Positions 24,522-34,383 of a stretch of 64,000 nt of DNA are shown here, piece after piece. Where the stretch lies: positions 119,738 to 183,737 of the forward strand of contig CAVYTF010000001.1 of the NCBI GenBank assembly GCA_963771435.1. The letters run 5' to 3'. This DNA comes from CAVYTF01 sp963771435. GTDB lineage: Bacteria > Bacteroidota > Bacteroidia > Chitinophagales > Chitinophagaceae. Position numbers and translations under genes: made by a program. The notes below the pieces were generated by a model, which saw only the letters and a program-made list of their open reading frames with translations, searched no databases and was not told the DNA's origin. Each line of letters opens with the position of its first letter. The first letter of the stretch is position 1.

Positions 24522-25013
24522 TTAGCGGTGCCTGATATTTCGTTGAATATCTATCGCAAACTCCTTTACCTTATTAGGTGTCCAGACCACATTCCAGTTA
24601 TTTACCCAACTTGAGTACTTATCACCACCTCCAATGATCAAAGCCTTAGCAACAACAGTAGAGCAGTTTTGTTTAAGCGAGGTCCAGGGCTGCAAAGGGC
24701 CTTGTAATAGTTGTCCTCCTCTCACTAAACCAAAGCTTGTCCACCATTGTTTAATGGCATTGTCATCAAGGCCAATGATCTGGACGTTATGATCAGGTTC
24801 CTTCATGTACTTGCCATCGCCTTCAAAATATCTGTCATTATCAAATGTCTGATTACGAATTGGCGAAACACTATAAATATTTTGATGAACTTTAGACGGT
24901 GTTCGGCCCTCTTGCTCTGGCCACCAACTGATATAAGTATTATCGCAATGCATTGAAGCATGTCCCCACGCAATATCCTTCCCTAAGAAATTCCAAATGT
25001 GAACAGCGACCAT
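24522..25013 (-). CDS. predicted thiol hydrolase, papain/NlpC-like fold (inferred)
   Basis: A 163-residue protein with no signal peptide. A likely catalytic His18 lies in WGHASMHCDNTYISWWPE and a likely nucleophile Cys117 in LKQNCSTVVAKALIIGGG, followed by VVWTPNKVKEFA. The order His first, Cys later, with the G-H-A-S and N-C-S contexts, is what circularly permuted NlpC/P60- or LRAT-like enzymes and some effector domains show. Substrate unknown: amide, thioester or peptide bonds are all possible. It lies upstream of arr on the same strand, separated by a strong hairpin. The assignment rests on motif pattern only. Confidence 0.45.
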   Translation of the reverse strand: MVAVHIWNFLGKDIAWGHASMHCDNTYISWWPEQEGRTPSKVHQNIYSVSPIRNQTFDNDRYFEGDGKYMKEPDHNVQIIGLDDNAIKQWWTSFGLVRGGQLLQGPLQPWTSLKQNCSTVVAKALIIGGGDKYSSWVNNWNVVWTPNKVKEFAIDIQRNIRHR

Positions 25014-25082
25014 GATTTAAGTTTTAAATTGTGATAAAATATATATTTTCCAATATTTTTCCCTCACAAAGCTAAAGATCTT

Positions 25083-25514
25083 TTATGGTTGAATTTTTTC
25101 GTCCAGCTCTAAAAGCAGATCTTCTATACGTTCTTTATAAATTTCATTCTTACGCAGATCCTTTATAAGGTGATTTGCAAAATCTATCAGGTTTTCTATC
25201 GCTATCCTGTCAATTTTAGTTATCTTTTCTGCAGCCATTACCGCATCTATAGCTTCGCAGGCAAACATTTTCCTCAAAATATCACAACCTGCCACAACGT
25301 TCAATACTGCAGGTTCATCAAGTTCCAAAGGTCTTGTTTCCCCATCACGGTCCAGCACTAACTGAAGTGCTTTAAGTAGATCGGGGTCTGCAAGATGATG
25401 GTAACGGATAAGATTCCCAAAAATGGTGTCCGACAATACGCAACTACGGGATAATACCAGCATAAGTTTAAAAGCAGCGAATGCCCGGCCTTTTAATGTA
25501 AGCTCTATATGCAT
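25083..25514 (-). CDS. hypothetical helical protein
   Basis: A 143-residue soluble protein, predicted mostly helical, with no signal peptide or membrane segment. Noticeable parts are the N-terminal IELTLKGRAFAAFKLMLVLS and the C-terminal amphipathic stretch IYKERIEDLLLELDEKIQ. Family not recognised. Codon use and protein-like composition support a real gene. It is 69 bp upstream of the predicted thiol hydrolase gene on the same strand and may share a transcript with it. Confidence 0.5.
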   Translation of the reverse strand: MHIELTLKGRAFAAFKLMLVLSRSCVLSDTIFGNLIRYHHLADPDLLKALQLVLDRDGETRPLELDEPAVLNVVAGCDILRKMFACEAIDAVMAAEKITKIDRIAIENLIDFANHLIKDLRKNEIYKERIEDLLLELDEKIQP

Positions 25515-26178
25515 TGTTATTTTATGCTCACTTGTGCTTTTTCAGGTATTCTTTTTTTACCCCTAGTTCCACTCTGGCGCAGGTCTCCCGACCTGTGCCT
25601 CACTATTACTTATATTAAACTTTAAGATACTTCAAAGTAATATAATTATTCCCCCTCTACTCACCAACACCACCGTCAGCAAAGGTCTCATAAGGTTCTA
25701 TCTAAGTTACAAACATAATATTATTGTTCGATTGATTATTCTCCCGGTTAAACGATCCTATATCTTGATCAAACTTGAAAGACTCTTCCGATTTATTCAC
25801 CAACATCCCCCTCCATCCCTGTGAATATATCATGGTTCATTCACCCTACCTTCATCAATACTTTATCGTCAAGCTAAGCCAAAGCCATAATACTCTCGTT
25901 GATCCACCGTCAACCCCTCGTTGATCCTTCGTCTTTTTAGCATCTTTTACTGGGAAATAGTTAACTGTGCAGTGAGGAAAAATTGCAACCGGCTGGGGTT
26001 GGTAAATATACAAGTTTTATTCCTTTTTCTGTTCAGAATAATTACTTCTTGCGCAAAAAATCATCTCATTTTCTTTTAGTAGTAACCCCACCTCACACAC
26101 TTGGGGATAAGACTTGCATAAAAACCTTTTTACAAATGCTTTCAACAACCGATATTCGCGCAAAGAACGGCTGTTAGT
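25515..26178. other. gene-free 660-bp region with a REP-like hairpin
   Basis: No supported gene. At 25576-25599 ggcgcaggt and acctgtgcc form a 9-bp stem (one wobble) around ctcccg, reminiscent of a repetitive extragenic palindrome. At 25895-25935 two diverged 22-bp units share ctcgttgatcc. The rest is AT-rich with no recognised element. It must contain the promoter of proline dehydrogenase. Confidence 0.5.
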
Positions 26179-27387
26179 ATGAGAATATCGTTCAATAACA
26201 CAGAAATAGCTTTTGCATATAAAACCGATAAGGAACTTAAGAGTGCTAAATTCCTCTTTGCCTCAATGAACTATCCGGGGTTCTCTGCTATCGGCGTGCG
26301 TTTAACACCTTTTCTAATGAAGACAGGCTTGCCTGTAGATGGCATCATCCGCAACACTATCTTTAAACAGTTTGTTGGGGGAGAAACACTTGAGGAAACC
26401 GCAGCTATCGGGGAGATATTGAGCAAATATAATGTGCAGGTAATACTTGACTATGGCGTAGAGGGGAAAGAAGGCGAAGCAAGTTTCGACCATGCTGCTG
26501 ATGAGTTTATAAAGGTTATCAATTATGCGGCTACACAGAAGAATATTCCTTTCATTAGCATAAAAGTTACGGGGTTTGCAAGGTTTGCATTGCTTCAAAA
26601 AAAGAATGAAGCACCGCGCCTTCGTAGCGGCATACATGATTATGAAGAAGAAACAGAAGAATGGGAAAGAGTAAGGGAGCGCATGTTCCGCATATGCCAG
26701 GCGGCGGCGGAAAATAATATTGGGGTGCTTGTGGATGCCGAAGAAAGCTGGATTCAAGACCCGATTGATAGGCTGACTACGGAGATGATGGAAATATTTA
26801 ACAAGGAGAAGGTGATTGTTTACAATACTATTCAGCTTTACCGGCAGGAAAGGTTGCGGTTTTTAAAGCTCTCTCATAATATTGCAAAGCAACAGCATTT
26901 TATACTTGGTGTAAAGCTGGTAAGAGGCGCGTATATGGAAAAGGAACGGGCTCGGGCTACACAAAAGGGTTATCCTTCGCCAATACAGCCGGATAAATCT
27001 TTTACTGACGGGGACTATAATGCGGCGGTTGAGTATTGCTTAGATAATATTGATACGATTGCCCTGATTATTGCTACACACAACGAGTATAGTAATATCC
27101 ACGCGGCTGAGCTGCTGGATACGAAGGGTATTGCACATAATCATCCCCATGTTCATTTCTCGCAGTTGTACGGGATGAGCGATAATATCACTTTTAACCT
27201 GGCTAATGCTGGGTATTCTATCAGTAAGTATTTGCCTTTTGGGCCGATAAGGGATGTGATACCTTACCTTATGCGCCGGGCGCAGGAAAACAGCAGCCTG
27301 AACGGGCAGACGAGCCGGGAATTGGTTTTGATTGCGAAAGAACTGAAACGGAGGAAAGAGTTGAGGAAGAAGAAAAAGGATAGTTGA
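26179..27387 (+). CDS. proline dehydrogenase
   Basis: A 402-residue stand-alone flavin enzyme that oxidises proline to pyrroline-5-carboxylate and passes electrons to the quinone pool. Conserved barrel motifs are ISIKVTGFARFALLQK, VLVDAEESWIQDPID, VIVYNTIQLYRQ, ILGVKLVRGAYMEKER and YLPFGPIRDVIPYLMRRAQE; the two arginines of that last motif bind the substrate carboxylate. The very basic tail (KRRKELRKKKK) is unusual. The P5C dehydrogenase partner is not in the window, so this is the split (non-PutA) form. Confidence 0.95.
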   Translation: MRISFNNTEIAFAYKTDKELKSAKFLFASMNYPGFSAIGVRLTPFLMKTGLPVDGIIRNTIFKQFVGGETLEETAAIGEILSKYNVQVILDYGVEGKEGEASFDHAADEFIKVINYAATQKNIPFISIKVTGFARFALLQKKNEAPRLRSGIHDYEEETEEWERVRERMFRICQAAAENNIGVLVDAEESWIQDPIDRLTTEMMEIFNKEKVIVYNTIQLYRQERLRFLKLSHNIAKQQHFILGVKLVRGAYMEKERARATQKGYPSPIQPDKSFTDGDYNAAVEYCLDNIDTIALIIATHNEYSNIHAAELLDTKGIAHNHPHVHFSQLYGMSDNITFNLANAGYSISKYLPFGPIRDVIPYLMRRAQENSSLNGQTSRELVLIAKELKRRKELRKKKKDS

Positions 27388-27449
27388 GAGAACAAGGCGC
27401 TTTGGCTGTCGAATTGTCCGTTTTGGAATGCGGATGGAGTTAGTTAGAG

Positions 27450-27617
27450 TCATACACTAACGAATTGGCATGGTGCACGAGTGAATTGGGATGTCCTATG
27501 AGTGAATTAGGATATCACACGAGTGAATTAGAATGTGGCACAAGTGAATTGGGATATCGCACGAGTGAATTTGAATGTCACACGAGTGAATTTAACTATG
27601 AGAGGGGTGAATGGGGG
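27450..27617. repeat. 21-bp tandem array B (8 units)
   Basis: Eight contiguous 21-bp units, degenerate around the core cacgagtgaattgggat. From the third unit on, units alternate between those beginning tgt and those beginning tat, so there is a 42-bp higher-order repeat. It occupies the 520-bp gap between proline dehydrogenase and thyA, both on the plus strand. No spacers, no coding signal. Confidence 0.82.
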
Positions 27618-27909
27618 AAGTTTGATTGTGGCATTTTGTAGAGATGGTTGAATTTAGGATGCTGAATAGAGTTTCTACTGTTGAAGGGCTGCGGGATGGG
27701 GAGTGGAAAGCCCGGTGAAGGTTTTGTGTATGGCTTTTGTGCCGGACCTGTAACGGACAGCCGGAACGGAAGATGACGGAAAGACGGAGGAGAACCCTAA
27801 AAGAAGTTGGGAGTTAGAATGATTGACAATTGCGGATTGTTGATTGAGCGATGAAGAAGTTGAGGATGATATTGATTCTGTTGTGAGATTTTAAAATTAA
27901 ATTGCGGGT

Positions 27910-28704
27910 ATGCAACAATATAAGGAATTGCTGGGGCATATTTTGGAGAAGGGGGTCTTTAAAACTGACCGGACGGGGGTGGGTACGAGGAGTTGTTTTG
28001 GATACCAGATGCGGTTTAACCTGCAAAAGGGGTTTCCGATGGTGACGACTAAAAAACTGCACTTGAAGAGTATTGTCCATGAGCTGTTGTGGTTTTTGAA
28101 AGGGGATACGAATATTAAATACCTGAACGAAAATGGGGTGAGGATATGGGATGAATGGGCGGATGGGGACGGGGAACTTGGGCCTGTGTATGGTAAACAA
28201 TGGCGTAGCTGGGAGGGGGCAAACGGGGAGATGATTGACCAGATAAGCGGCGCTGTGGAAATGATAAGAAAGAACCCGGACAGCAGGCGAATTATTGTGA
28301 GTGCTTGGAATGTTGCGGAGCTTGGGAAAATGGCGCTGATGCCGTGCCATGTATTATTTCAGTTTTATGTGGCGGAGGGGAAGCTTAGTTGCCAATTGTA
28401 TCAACGGAGCGCGGATAGTTTTTTGGGTGTGCCTTTTAATATTGCTTCTTACGCGCTGCTAACAATGATGATGGCGCAGGTTTGTGATCTGGAACCGGGA
28501 TATTTTGTCCACAGTTTTGGGGATGTGCATTTGTACAATAATCATATTGAACAGGCAAAACTGCAACTTAGCCGCGAGCCGTTTCCTTTGCCTATAATGA
28601 AAATTAACCCAATGGTTAAAGATATTTTTGGGTTTAGGTTTGAGGATTTTGTGCTTGAGAATTATGTACATCACCCGCATATAAAGGGGGAGGTGGCAGT
28701 CTGA
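27910..28704 (+). CDS. thyA: thymidylate synthase
   Basis: Converts dUMP to dTMP using methylene-tetrahydrofolate. At 264 residues it has the length of the E. coli enzyme, and the nucleophile is again Cys146 (MALMPCHVLFQF). Also conserved are FKTDRTGVGTRSCFGYQMRF, WRSWEGANGEMIDQI, LSCQLYQRSADSFLGVPFNI and the dUMP-binding FVHSFGDVHLYNNHIEQA. It is followed 79 bp later by folA, which regenerates the folate it consumes, so the two likely form an operon. Confidence 0.98.
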   Translation: MQQYKELLGHILEKGVFKTDRTGVGTRSCFGYQMRFNLQKGFPMVTTKKLHLKSIVHELLWFLKGDTNIKYLNENGVRIWDEWADGDGELGPVYGKQWRSWEGANGEMIDQISGAVEMIRKNPDSRRIIVSAWNVAELGKMALMPCHVLFQFYVAEGKLSCQLYQRSADSFLGVPFNIASYALLTMMMAQVCDLEPGYFVHSFGDVHLYNNHIEQAKLQLSREPFPLPIMKINPMVKDIFGFRFEDFVLENYVHHPHIKGEVAV

Positions 28705-28783
28705 GGGGAAAAGTAAAACAAAAAGTAAAACAATGGTTGTAATCTAATTCAACTGTGTTAATTATTCAATTTATAAATAAATA

Positions 28784-29281
28784 ATGATTCTTTCTGCTGT
28801 TGTTGCTGTTTCTGAAAATAATGCCATTGGCAAAGAGAATAAATTGCTATGGCGGTTGCCGAATGATTTGAAATTCTTGAAGAATGTTACATGGGGTATG
28901 GCGGTGGTGATGGGGAGGAAATCGTTTGAATCAATTGCTTCAAAACCGCTGAACGGAAGGCTGAATATTATTGTTACAAGGCAAAATGATTTTAGTGCAG
29001 AGGGGATTGTTGTAGTAAACAGTATTGAGGGTGCTGTAAATATTGCTGAGCAAAATGATTATAAAGAACTGATGGTGCTGGGTGGGGCTGAAATTTATAA
29101 ACTTGCGATGCCAAAGACGGGCAGAATATATATTACCAGGGTTCATGCGAGGTTTGAAGATGCTGATGCTTTTTTTCCTGGGATTGGTGAAAATGAATGG
29201 AAGCTGGTATCGAACGAGGATTTTTATAAGGATCAGAAACATGCTTATGATTATAGTTTTCAAGTGTGGGAGAGAAGATGA
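28784..29281 (+). CDS. folA: dihydrofolate reductase
   Basis: A 165-residue DHFR that reduces dihydrofolate to tetrahydrofolate with NADPH. The active-site acid is Asp28 (LLWRLPNDLKFLK). GMAVVMGRKSFESI, LNIIVTRQNDF and ELMVLGGAEIYKLAM are the cofactor-binding segments. Placed directly after thyA, as in many bacteria. A 21-bp array begins 30 bp beyond its stop. Confidence 0.97.
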   Translation: MILSAVVAVSENNAIGKENKLLWRLPNDLKFLKNVTWGMAVVMGRKSFESIASKPLNGRLNIIVTRQNDFSAEGIVVVNSIEGAVNIAEQNDYKELMVLGGAEIYKLAMPKTGRIYITRVHARFEDADAFFPGIGENEWKLVSNEDFYKDQKHAYDYSFQVWERR

Positions 29282-29310
29282 ATTAAGCGTTTTACCACTA
29301 AATGCGTATA

Positions 29311-29478
29311 CTCAATATGAGTGGACGAAAGTCAAATATGAGAAGGCGGAAGCAAGATATGACTAGGCGGAAGCCAAATATTGGAAGGCGGAAGGACATT
29401 GTGACAGGACGAAAATGAGTTATGAGTAGGCGGAAGGACGTTATGTCAGGGCGGAAATGAACTATTGGAAGATGTTTG
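29311..29478. repeat. 21-bp tandem array C (8 units, the last diverged)
   Basis: Contiguous 21-bp units built on aatatgagaaggcggaag (for example at 29332, 29353 and 29374), then more diverged units containing aggacgaaaa and agggcggaaa. Purine-rich on the plus strand. It fills much of the gap between folA and the methyltransferase gene. The period stays exactly 21 although individual units differ at up to half of their positions. Confidence 0.8.
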
Positions 29479-29594
29479 TTTATTATTGAAGGAGTTTTGT
29501 GTGTGAATAACCCTTGAATCAGTTTTTTTTACAATGAAACATTACTTAAAATATTGAATTTATCGTTCATCATTCATAACCCATCATTCTTCAA

Positions 29595-30395
29595 GTGTAT
29601 TCACCGGTTAAACTTGGCTTAAAATATTTGCGTTATTTTATTTCTGCATCTAACGGTTACGGGCATGGAACGCACTCACCATTTGTGTTTGATTTTATTA
29701 CAAAGGTTTTGACCGATAAGAAAAAATATCCGGCTTATGGAACAATTGAGGAACTTAGAAGGGAATTATTGCAGGATAAAACTTTATTGACTATCGAAGA
29801 TCTTGGAGCAGGCTCAAGGACAAATCGGCAAAAGCAGAGAACAATCGCGAAGATCGCAAAGTCGTCTTTAAAACCAATAAAATTTGGGCAGCTTTTGTTC
29901 AGGATGATTCATTACTATCAACCAAAAAACATTATTGAATTAGGTACTTCGCTTGGGGTTACTACATGTTATTTAGCTACAGGAAATAAAGAGGCACGAG
30001 TAAAAACATTGGAAGGCTCGCGAGCTGTAGCTTCTGTAGCGAGGGAGAATTTTAATAAGCTGCAATTGAAGAATGTTGAATTAATCGAGGGCAATTTTGA
30101 TGATATACTTTTGGGAGCGATCACCGATCAGCGATCGCCGATCAGTTTTTCGTTTGTTGATGGTAACCACCGCAAAGAACCGACAATTGCCTATTTCAAT
30201 GAACTGATCAATCACTCATGCGAATCATCTATTCTTATATTTGATGATATTCACTGGAGCAAAGGAATGGAAGAGGCATGGGAAGAAATAAAACAGCATT
30301 CTTCAGTTACTTTGACCATCGATCTATTTTTTATTGGAATCGTTTTTCTGAGGATGGAAAATAAATTGAAACAACATTTTGTGATAAGATTTTGA
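29595..30395 (+). CDS. class I SAM-dependent methyltransferase
   Basis: A 266-residue protein starting at a GTG. The SAM-binding motif I is NIIELGTSLGVTTCYLATG (about residues 115-133), followed by RVKTLEGSRAVASVARENF (motif with the ribose-binding acid) and ISFSFVDGNHRKEPTIAYF (O-methyltransferase-like). The N-terminal part (GYGHGTHSPFVFDFITKVL) is typical of a Bacteroidota group with unknown substrate. A 7-bp tandem of GATC-containing units near 30120-30147 encodes a loop before the FVDGNH motif. Confidence 0.85.
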   Translation: MYSPVKLGLKYLRYFISASNGYGHGTHSPFVFDFITKVLTDKKKYPAYGTIEELRRELLQDKTLLTIEDLGAGSRTNRQKQRTIAKIAKSSLKPIKFGQLLFRMIHYYQPKNIIELGTSLGVTTCYLATGNKEARVKTLEGSRAVASVARENFNKLQLKNVELIEGNFDDILLGAITDQRSPISFSFVDGNHRKEPTIAYFNELINHSCESSILIFDDIHWSKGMEEAWEEIKQHSSVTLTIDLFFIGIVFLRMENKLKQHFVIRF

Positions 30396-30478
30396 TTGCT
30401 CTATAAATTGTTGCAAATGGATGTAACTCTAAAGTGCTTATCTTTTATACTGCTGGACAGTAAAAATAAATTTTTATA

Positions 30479-32685
30479 ATGCCTAAAAACGTCATTAAAA
30501 AAAGCCTCGCTATTTCACTCGGGTATGGGTTTATAAATCCGGAATTTTTACCAGAAGGCAAGGATGAATATTATTTAAGAAATGTGCAAAACCGTAGTGG
30601 TATTAAATACAGGCAACTTACTGCGTATGAAATTGAATCGCTGGTGCACAACCGGAACACAAGTGACAACTGGAATAATCTTTTAGTAAGCGGTGTATTC
30701 AATTCTGAACTTGTAAAAAATTGCAAGTTTTTCGGTCTTGTGCGCATTGGAGAACTTGAACCAATTTGTCTTGAATTCAGCGATATGAAATATACTGTGG
30801 GCTTATATAATTCCACTATCATTAGTTGTGATCTTGGGAACAATGTTGTAATAGACAATGTGAATTATTTAGCTCATTATATTATTGGTAATGAAGTGAT
30901 CATTATTAATGTAAATGAGCTTGCAACTACTGACTACGCAAAATTTGGCAATGGGATCTTAAAAGATGGAGAAAGCGAAAGTGTTCGTATATGGATGGAA
31001 ATATGCAATGAAAATGCTGGAAGAAGTGTAATTCCCTTTAATGGAATGCAGCCTGGAGATGCTTTCCTGTGGAGTAAATATCGAGATGATGCATTGCTGC
31101 TGCGACGGTTTAGAGAATTTACTCAAAAGGAATTTAAAAAAGAGCGGGGTTATCATGGCAAAGTAGGGGACAGGACGGTGATAAAAAATTCGGCTATTAT
31201 AAAAGATGTATGGATCGGTGAGGATGCTTACATAAAGGGTGCGAATAAATTAAAAAACCTTACTATCAATTCTGGCGAGTATGGTAAAACACAAATAGGT
31301 GAAGGATGCGAATTGGTCAACGGCATTATTGGCTTTGGTTGCCGAGTATTTTATGGTGTTAAGGCGGTGCGCTTTGTTATGGCTTCTCACTCTCAATTGA
31401 AATATGGGGCGCGCCTCATCAATTCTTATTTGGGGAATAATGCAACGATCTCTTGTTGTGAGGTATTAAATTCATTGATATTTCCTGCACATGAGCAGCA
31501 TCATAATAATTCTTTTTTATGTGCTGCACTCATCATGGGGCAAAGCAATATCCCGGCGGGCGCCACACTTGGCTCTAATCATAATTCGCGGGCAGCCGAC
31601 GGAGAAATAATTGCAGGGCGGGGCTTCTGGCCGGGCTTATGTGTGAGCCTAAAACATAATTCAAAGTTTGCAAGCTTTACTATTCTTGCAAAGGGAGATT
31701 ACTCTTTTGAATTAAATATTCCTGTTCCTTTTTCGCTTGTCAGCATTGATAATGCAAAAGATGAGTTTCTTATCATGCCCGCCTATTGGTTTATGTATAA
31801 TTTTTATGCTCTTGAAAGAAATGCCTGGAAATATAAGGACAGGGATAAACGAACAGAAAAAATTCAATGCCTGGAATATAATTACCTGGCTCCGGATACG
31901 GTAAATGAAATGTTTGATTCGTTGCGGCTCTTTGAAAGCCTTGTTGGCAAAGCGTTTTATAGGGGTGAAATAAAAACTGATACTGAATATCGACAAAAAG
32001 GAAAAGAATTGCTGCAGGAGAAAATCCTATCATTAATGAATTAAAAATAACCGCTGAAGGTTTTGAAAACAGCCGACGCGAAACAATCATCCTAAAAGTT
32101 CAAAAGGCGTATGATGTGTTTTCGAAGATGATCTTTTATTATGGCGTTTCGCATCTTATTTCTTTGACCAGGCAAAATAATTTTGATAGTTTTCAATCCC
32201 TGCTTAGTTTATTTCCTGGTAAATTAAAAAGAAATAACTGGTTAAACATTGGCGGGCAACTGATTCCTGCAGATGATGTAAAGAATTTTATTGAAGAAAT
32301 ACACGGAGAGAAAATAAGTTCATGGAAAGAGCTTCACAATGTTTACGAGCAACTGGGTGTACAATATCCTGAGCAAAAAACATTGCATGCTTTGGCATCG
32401 CTGGAAGAAATAGAAAATATTTCACTAAAAAAATTGAAGCTTGAAACGTTTGTTGCATGGCTTGATAAAACAATTGCAATAAGAAAATGGATCGTAAACG
32501 AAATTTACACATCAAGAGCAAAAGATCATTCAAACGAATTCAGGAAGATGGTATATAGTTCGGAAGAGGAAATGAATAATGTATTGGGCAGGCTTGACGA
32601 AAACAGTTTTATAAATCAGCAAAAAAAAGAACTGGAAATTTTTAAAACACATATTGCAGAAATGAAGCAGACATTTTTACACTAA
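30479..32685 (+). CDS. DUF4954 family protein, split by a frameshift
   Basis: A protein of about 735 residues of the DUF4954 family. The middle contains left-handed beta-helix (hexapeptide) turns, as in sugar-nucleotide acyl- or nucleotidyltransferases, and the hallmark PAHEQHHNNSFLCAALIMGQ, GATLGSNHNSRAADGEIIAG and RGFWPGLCVSLKHNSKFAS. The frame changes near 32010-32040: the first frame ends LLQEKILSLMN at 32044, while the next frame reads NPIINELKITAEGFENSRRE without interruption into the helical C-terminal domain. One missing A in the aaaa run explains this. Function not established. Confidence 0.85.
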
Positions 32686-32702
32686 AGATCTAAAGAATGC
32701 AA

Positions 32703-32738
32703 AATAAAGGGCGCGATAATTATCACGCTCTTTTATTT
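32703..32738. terminator. bidirectional terminator hairpin
   Basis: The arms agggcgcgat and atcacgctct around aatt are followed by tttta...tttttt on the plus strand and flanked by A-rich sequence on the other side. It lies between the convergent DUF4954 and DUF4399 genes and can serve both. Confidence 0.65.
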
Positions 32739-32747
32739 TTTCATCCC

Positions 32748-33278
32748 TTATTTTTTTACAGTAACAGTAACTACTTCTGCAAGTTTTCCCCCATAAGAGC
32801 GATGAATGCCATCAGCAAACTGCAATGCGATGGTGTGTTTGCCTGGGGTCAATATAAGTGATGCCGACGTCTGAGCTTTGCCATAATGCAGGTGCGTTGA
32901 ATCTTTTTTTATCACATTCCCGGAAGGGATGGAGTCTTCTGCGTCGATCAGCAAATGAAAATGGCCTGAATTATTTTTTACAACACCTGCCGTGTCCACA
33001 GTCATTCCGTCTACACCCATGTCTACTTTAAGAGGAGAGGCAACCGTTTGGCCATTCTTTAAATTTTTAAAGAACACTTTGGCGCCGGATGGCACGGGGC
33101 ACATTGCCATGGAGGAAGACATGTTGCCCATGGCCATGTGCGAAGTGTCTGTCGCCATTTTCATGGATGTGTCTTTTGCCATCGTTGAAGAATCTGAGGC
33201 GGGCTGATTTGAGGTCCCTGAATTGCAGGAGGCTGCCCCTATCAAAAAGGCTACAGCAATGAGTTTAACTGGATGCAT
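32748..33278 (-). CDS. DUF4399 lipoprotein
   Basis: A 176-residue lipoprotein: the signal sequence ends at the lipobox GAASC (Cys18). A Met/Ser/Thr-rich linker (MAKDTSMKMATDTSHMAMGN) follows, then one DUF4399 domain (VFFKNLKNGQTVASPLKVDM, GHFHLLIDAEDSIPSG, HLHYGKAQTSASLILTPGKH and ALQFADGIHRSYG). The domain has several conserved His, Asp and Tyr residues suggestive of metal binding, and the methionine-rich linker would also suit copper. Role unknown; probably at the periplasmic face of a membrane. Confidence 0.87.
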   Translation of the reverse strand: MHPVKLIAVAFLIGAASCNSGTSNQPASDSSTMAKDTSMKMATDTSHMAMGNMSSSMAMCPVPSGAKVFFKNLKNGQTVASPLKVDMGVDGMTVDTAGVVKNNSGHFHLLIDAEDSIPSGNVIKKDSTHLHYGKAQTSASLILTPGKHTIALQFADGIHRSYGGKLAEVVTVTVKK

Positions 33279-33335
33279 ACATTATTTTTTAAGGTTATTG
33301 AATGCATAAAATTACATAACCCAAATGAATCTAAA

Positions 33336-34283
33336 TTATTTATAAATGGCTACTTCGTTCAGGCCGCGGTTATTTTTTGCGGCGCGGTACATGCCGGTGC
33401 TGTTGAAAACCATTGCTGCATTGCCTTTTGCATCAACGCCAATCATTCCTCCCTCGCCGCCGATCTTTATTAATTTATCATGAACAACTATGTTCATTGC
33501 TTCATCAAGGCTTAGGTTTTTATACTCCATGAGGCAGCTTACGTCATAAGCGGCCACTGTGCGGATGAACATTTCGCCATGGCCTGTGCAACTGATGGCG
33601 CAGGTGTTGTTGTTGGCGTAAGTTCCGCAACCAATAATGGGGCTATCGCCAATTCTGCCAAACTTTTTATTGGTCATGCCGCCGGTGGAGGTGGCGGCGG
33701 CAAGGTTCCCACTTGCATCGCAGGCTACAGCGCCAACGGTGCCGAATTTTTTATCCTTCATCATTTCTTCCAAACGTTGATGGGTATGGTCGAGTGAATA
33801 ATTATCGCTGTCGCGAATGTCTTTCCACTGGTCGTAACGGAACTGCGAGAAAAAATATTCATCAGGCTCCAGTTTTATTCCCTGCTTTATAGCAAAATCA
33901 TTCGCGCCCTTGCCGCTTAAAAAAACATGGTTGCTGCTGCGCATTACTTCCGTGGCAAGTTCGATCGGGTTGCGCACGTTGCGCACGCCGCATACCGCGC
34001 CTGCGTTCAGGGTGCTTCCGTCCATGATGGCGGCGTCCATTTCCTGGAGGCCTTTTTTGGTGAAAACAGAGCCGCGGCCTGCGTTGAAGAGCATATTATC
34101 TTCCAAAATAACGAGCGCGGCTTTGACGGCGTTTACGGAGGAGCCGCCTTCTTCCAGAACGGCGAAACCGACATCGAGGGCGGAGCGGAGGCCGTCGAGG
34201 TAGGCTTTTTCCAGAGGGCCGGTCATGTCTTCTTTGAGAATGGTGCCTGCGCCGCCATGGATGACAAGAGTTATATTTTCCAT
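33336..34283 (-). CDS. isoaspartyl peptidase/L-asparaginase (plant type)
   Basis: A 315-residue Ntn-hydrolase precursor. Autocleavage before Thr182 (KKFGTVGAVACDASGNLAAA) creates the N-terminal nucleophile of the beta subunit. VIHGGAGTI at the N-terminus, LFNAGRGSVFTKKGLQEMDA and GGMTNKKFGRIGDSPIIGCG are family signatures. It hydrolyses beta-aspartyl dipeptides and asparagine. No signal peptide, so cytoplasmic. Its upstream region holds array D and is shared with a divergent small gene. Confidence 0.95.
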   Translation of the reverse strand: MENITLVIHGGAGTILKEDMTGPLEKAYLDGLRSALDVGFAVLEEGGSSVNAVKAALVILEDNMLFNAGRGSVFTKKGLQEMDAAIMDGSTLNAGAVCGVRNVRNPIELATEVMRSSNHVFLSGKGANDFAIKQGIKLEPDEYFFSQFRYDQWKDIRDSDNYSLDHTHQRLEEMMKDKKFGTVGAVACDASGNLAAATSTGGMTNKKFGRIGDSPIIGCGTYANNNTCAISCTGHGEMFIRTVAAYDVSCLMEYKNLSLDEAMNIVVHDKLIKIGGEGGMIGVDAKGNAAMVFNSTGMYRAAKNNRGLNEVAIYK

Positions 34284-34383
34284 AAAGAGACTTTATTTTG
34301 TGAGGACAAAACTAATGGAATTATTGCCTTGAGCTTTGAGCTTCAGCGATGAGCCGCCAGCTTTGGGCTATGAGCCGGGAGGT

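Noticed and set aside
25983..26177. 64-codon frame just before proline dehydrogenase
   Set aside because: It ends directly before the ATG of a well-defined gene, has no recognisable character and occupies the expected promoter region.
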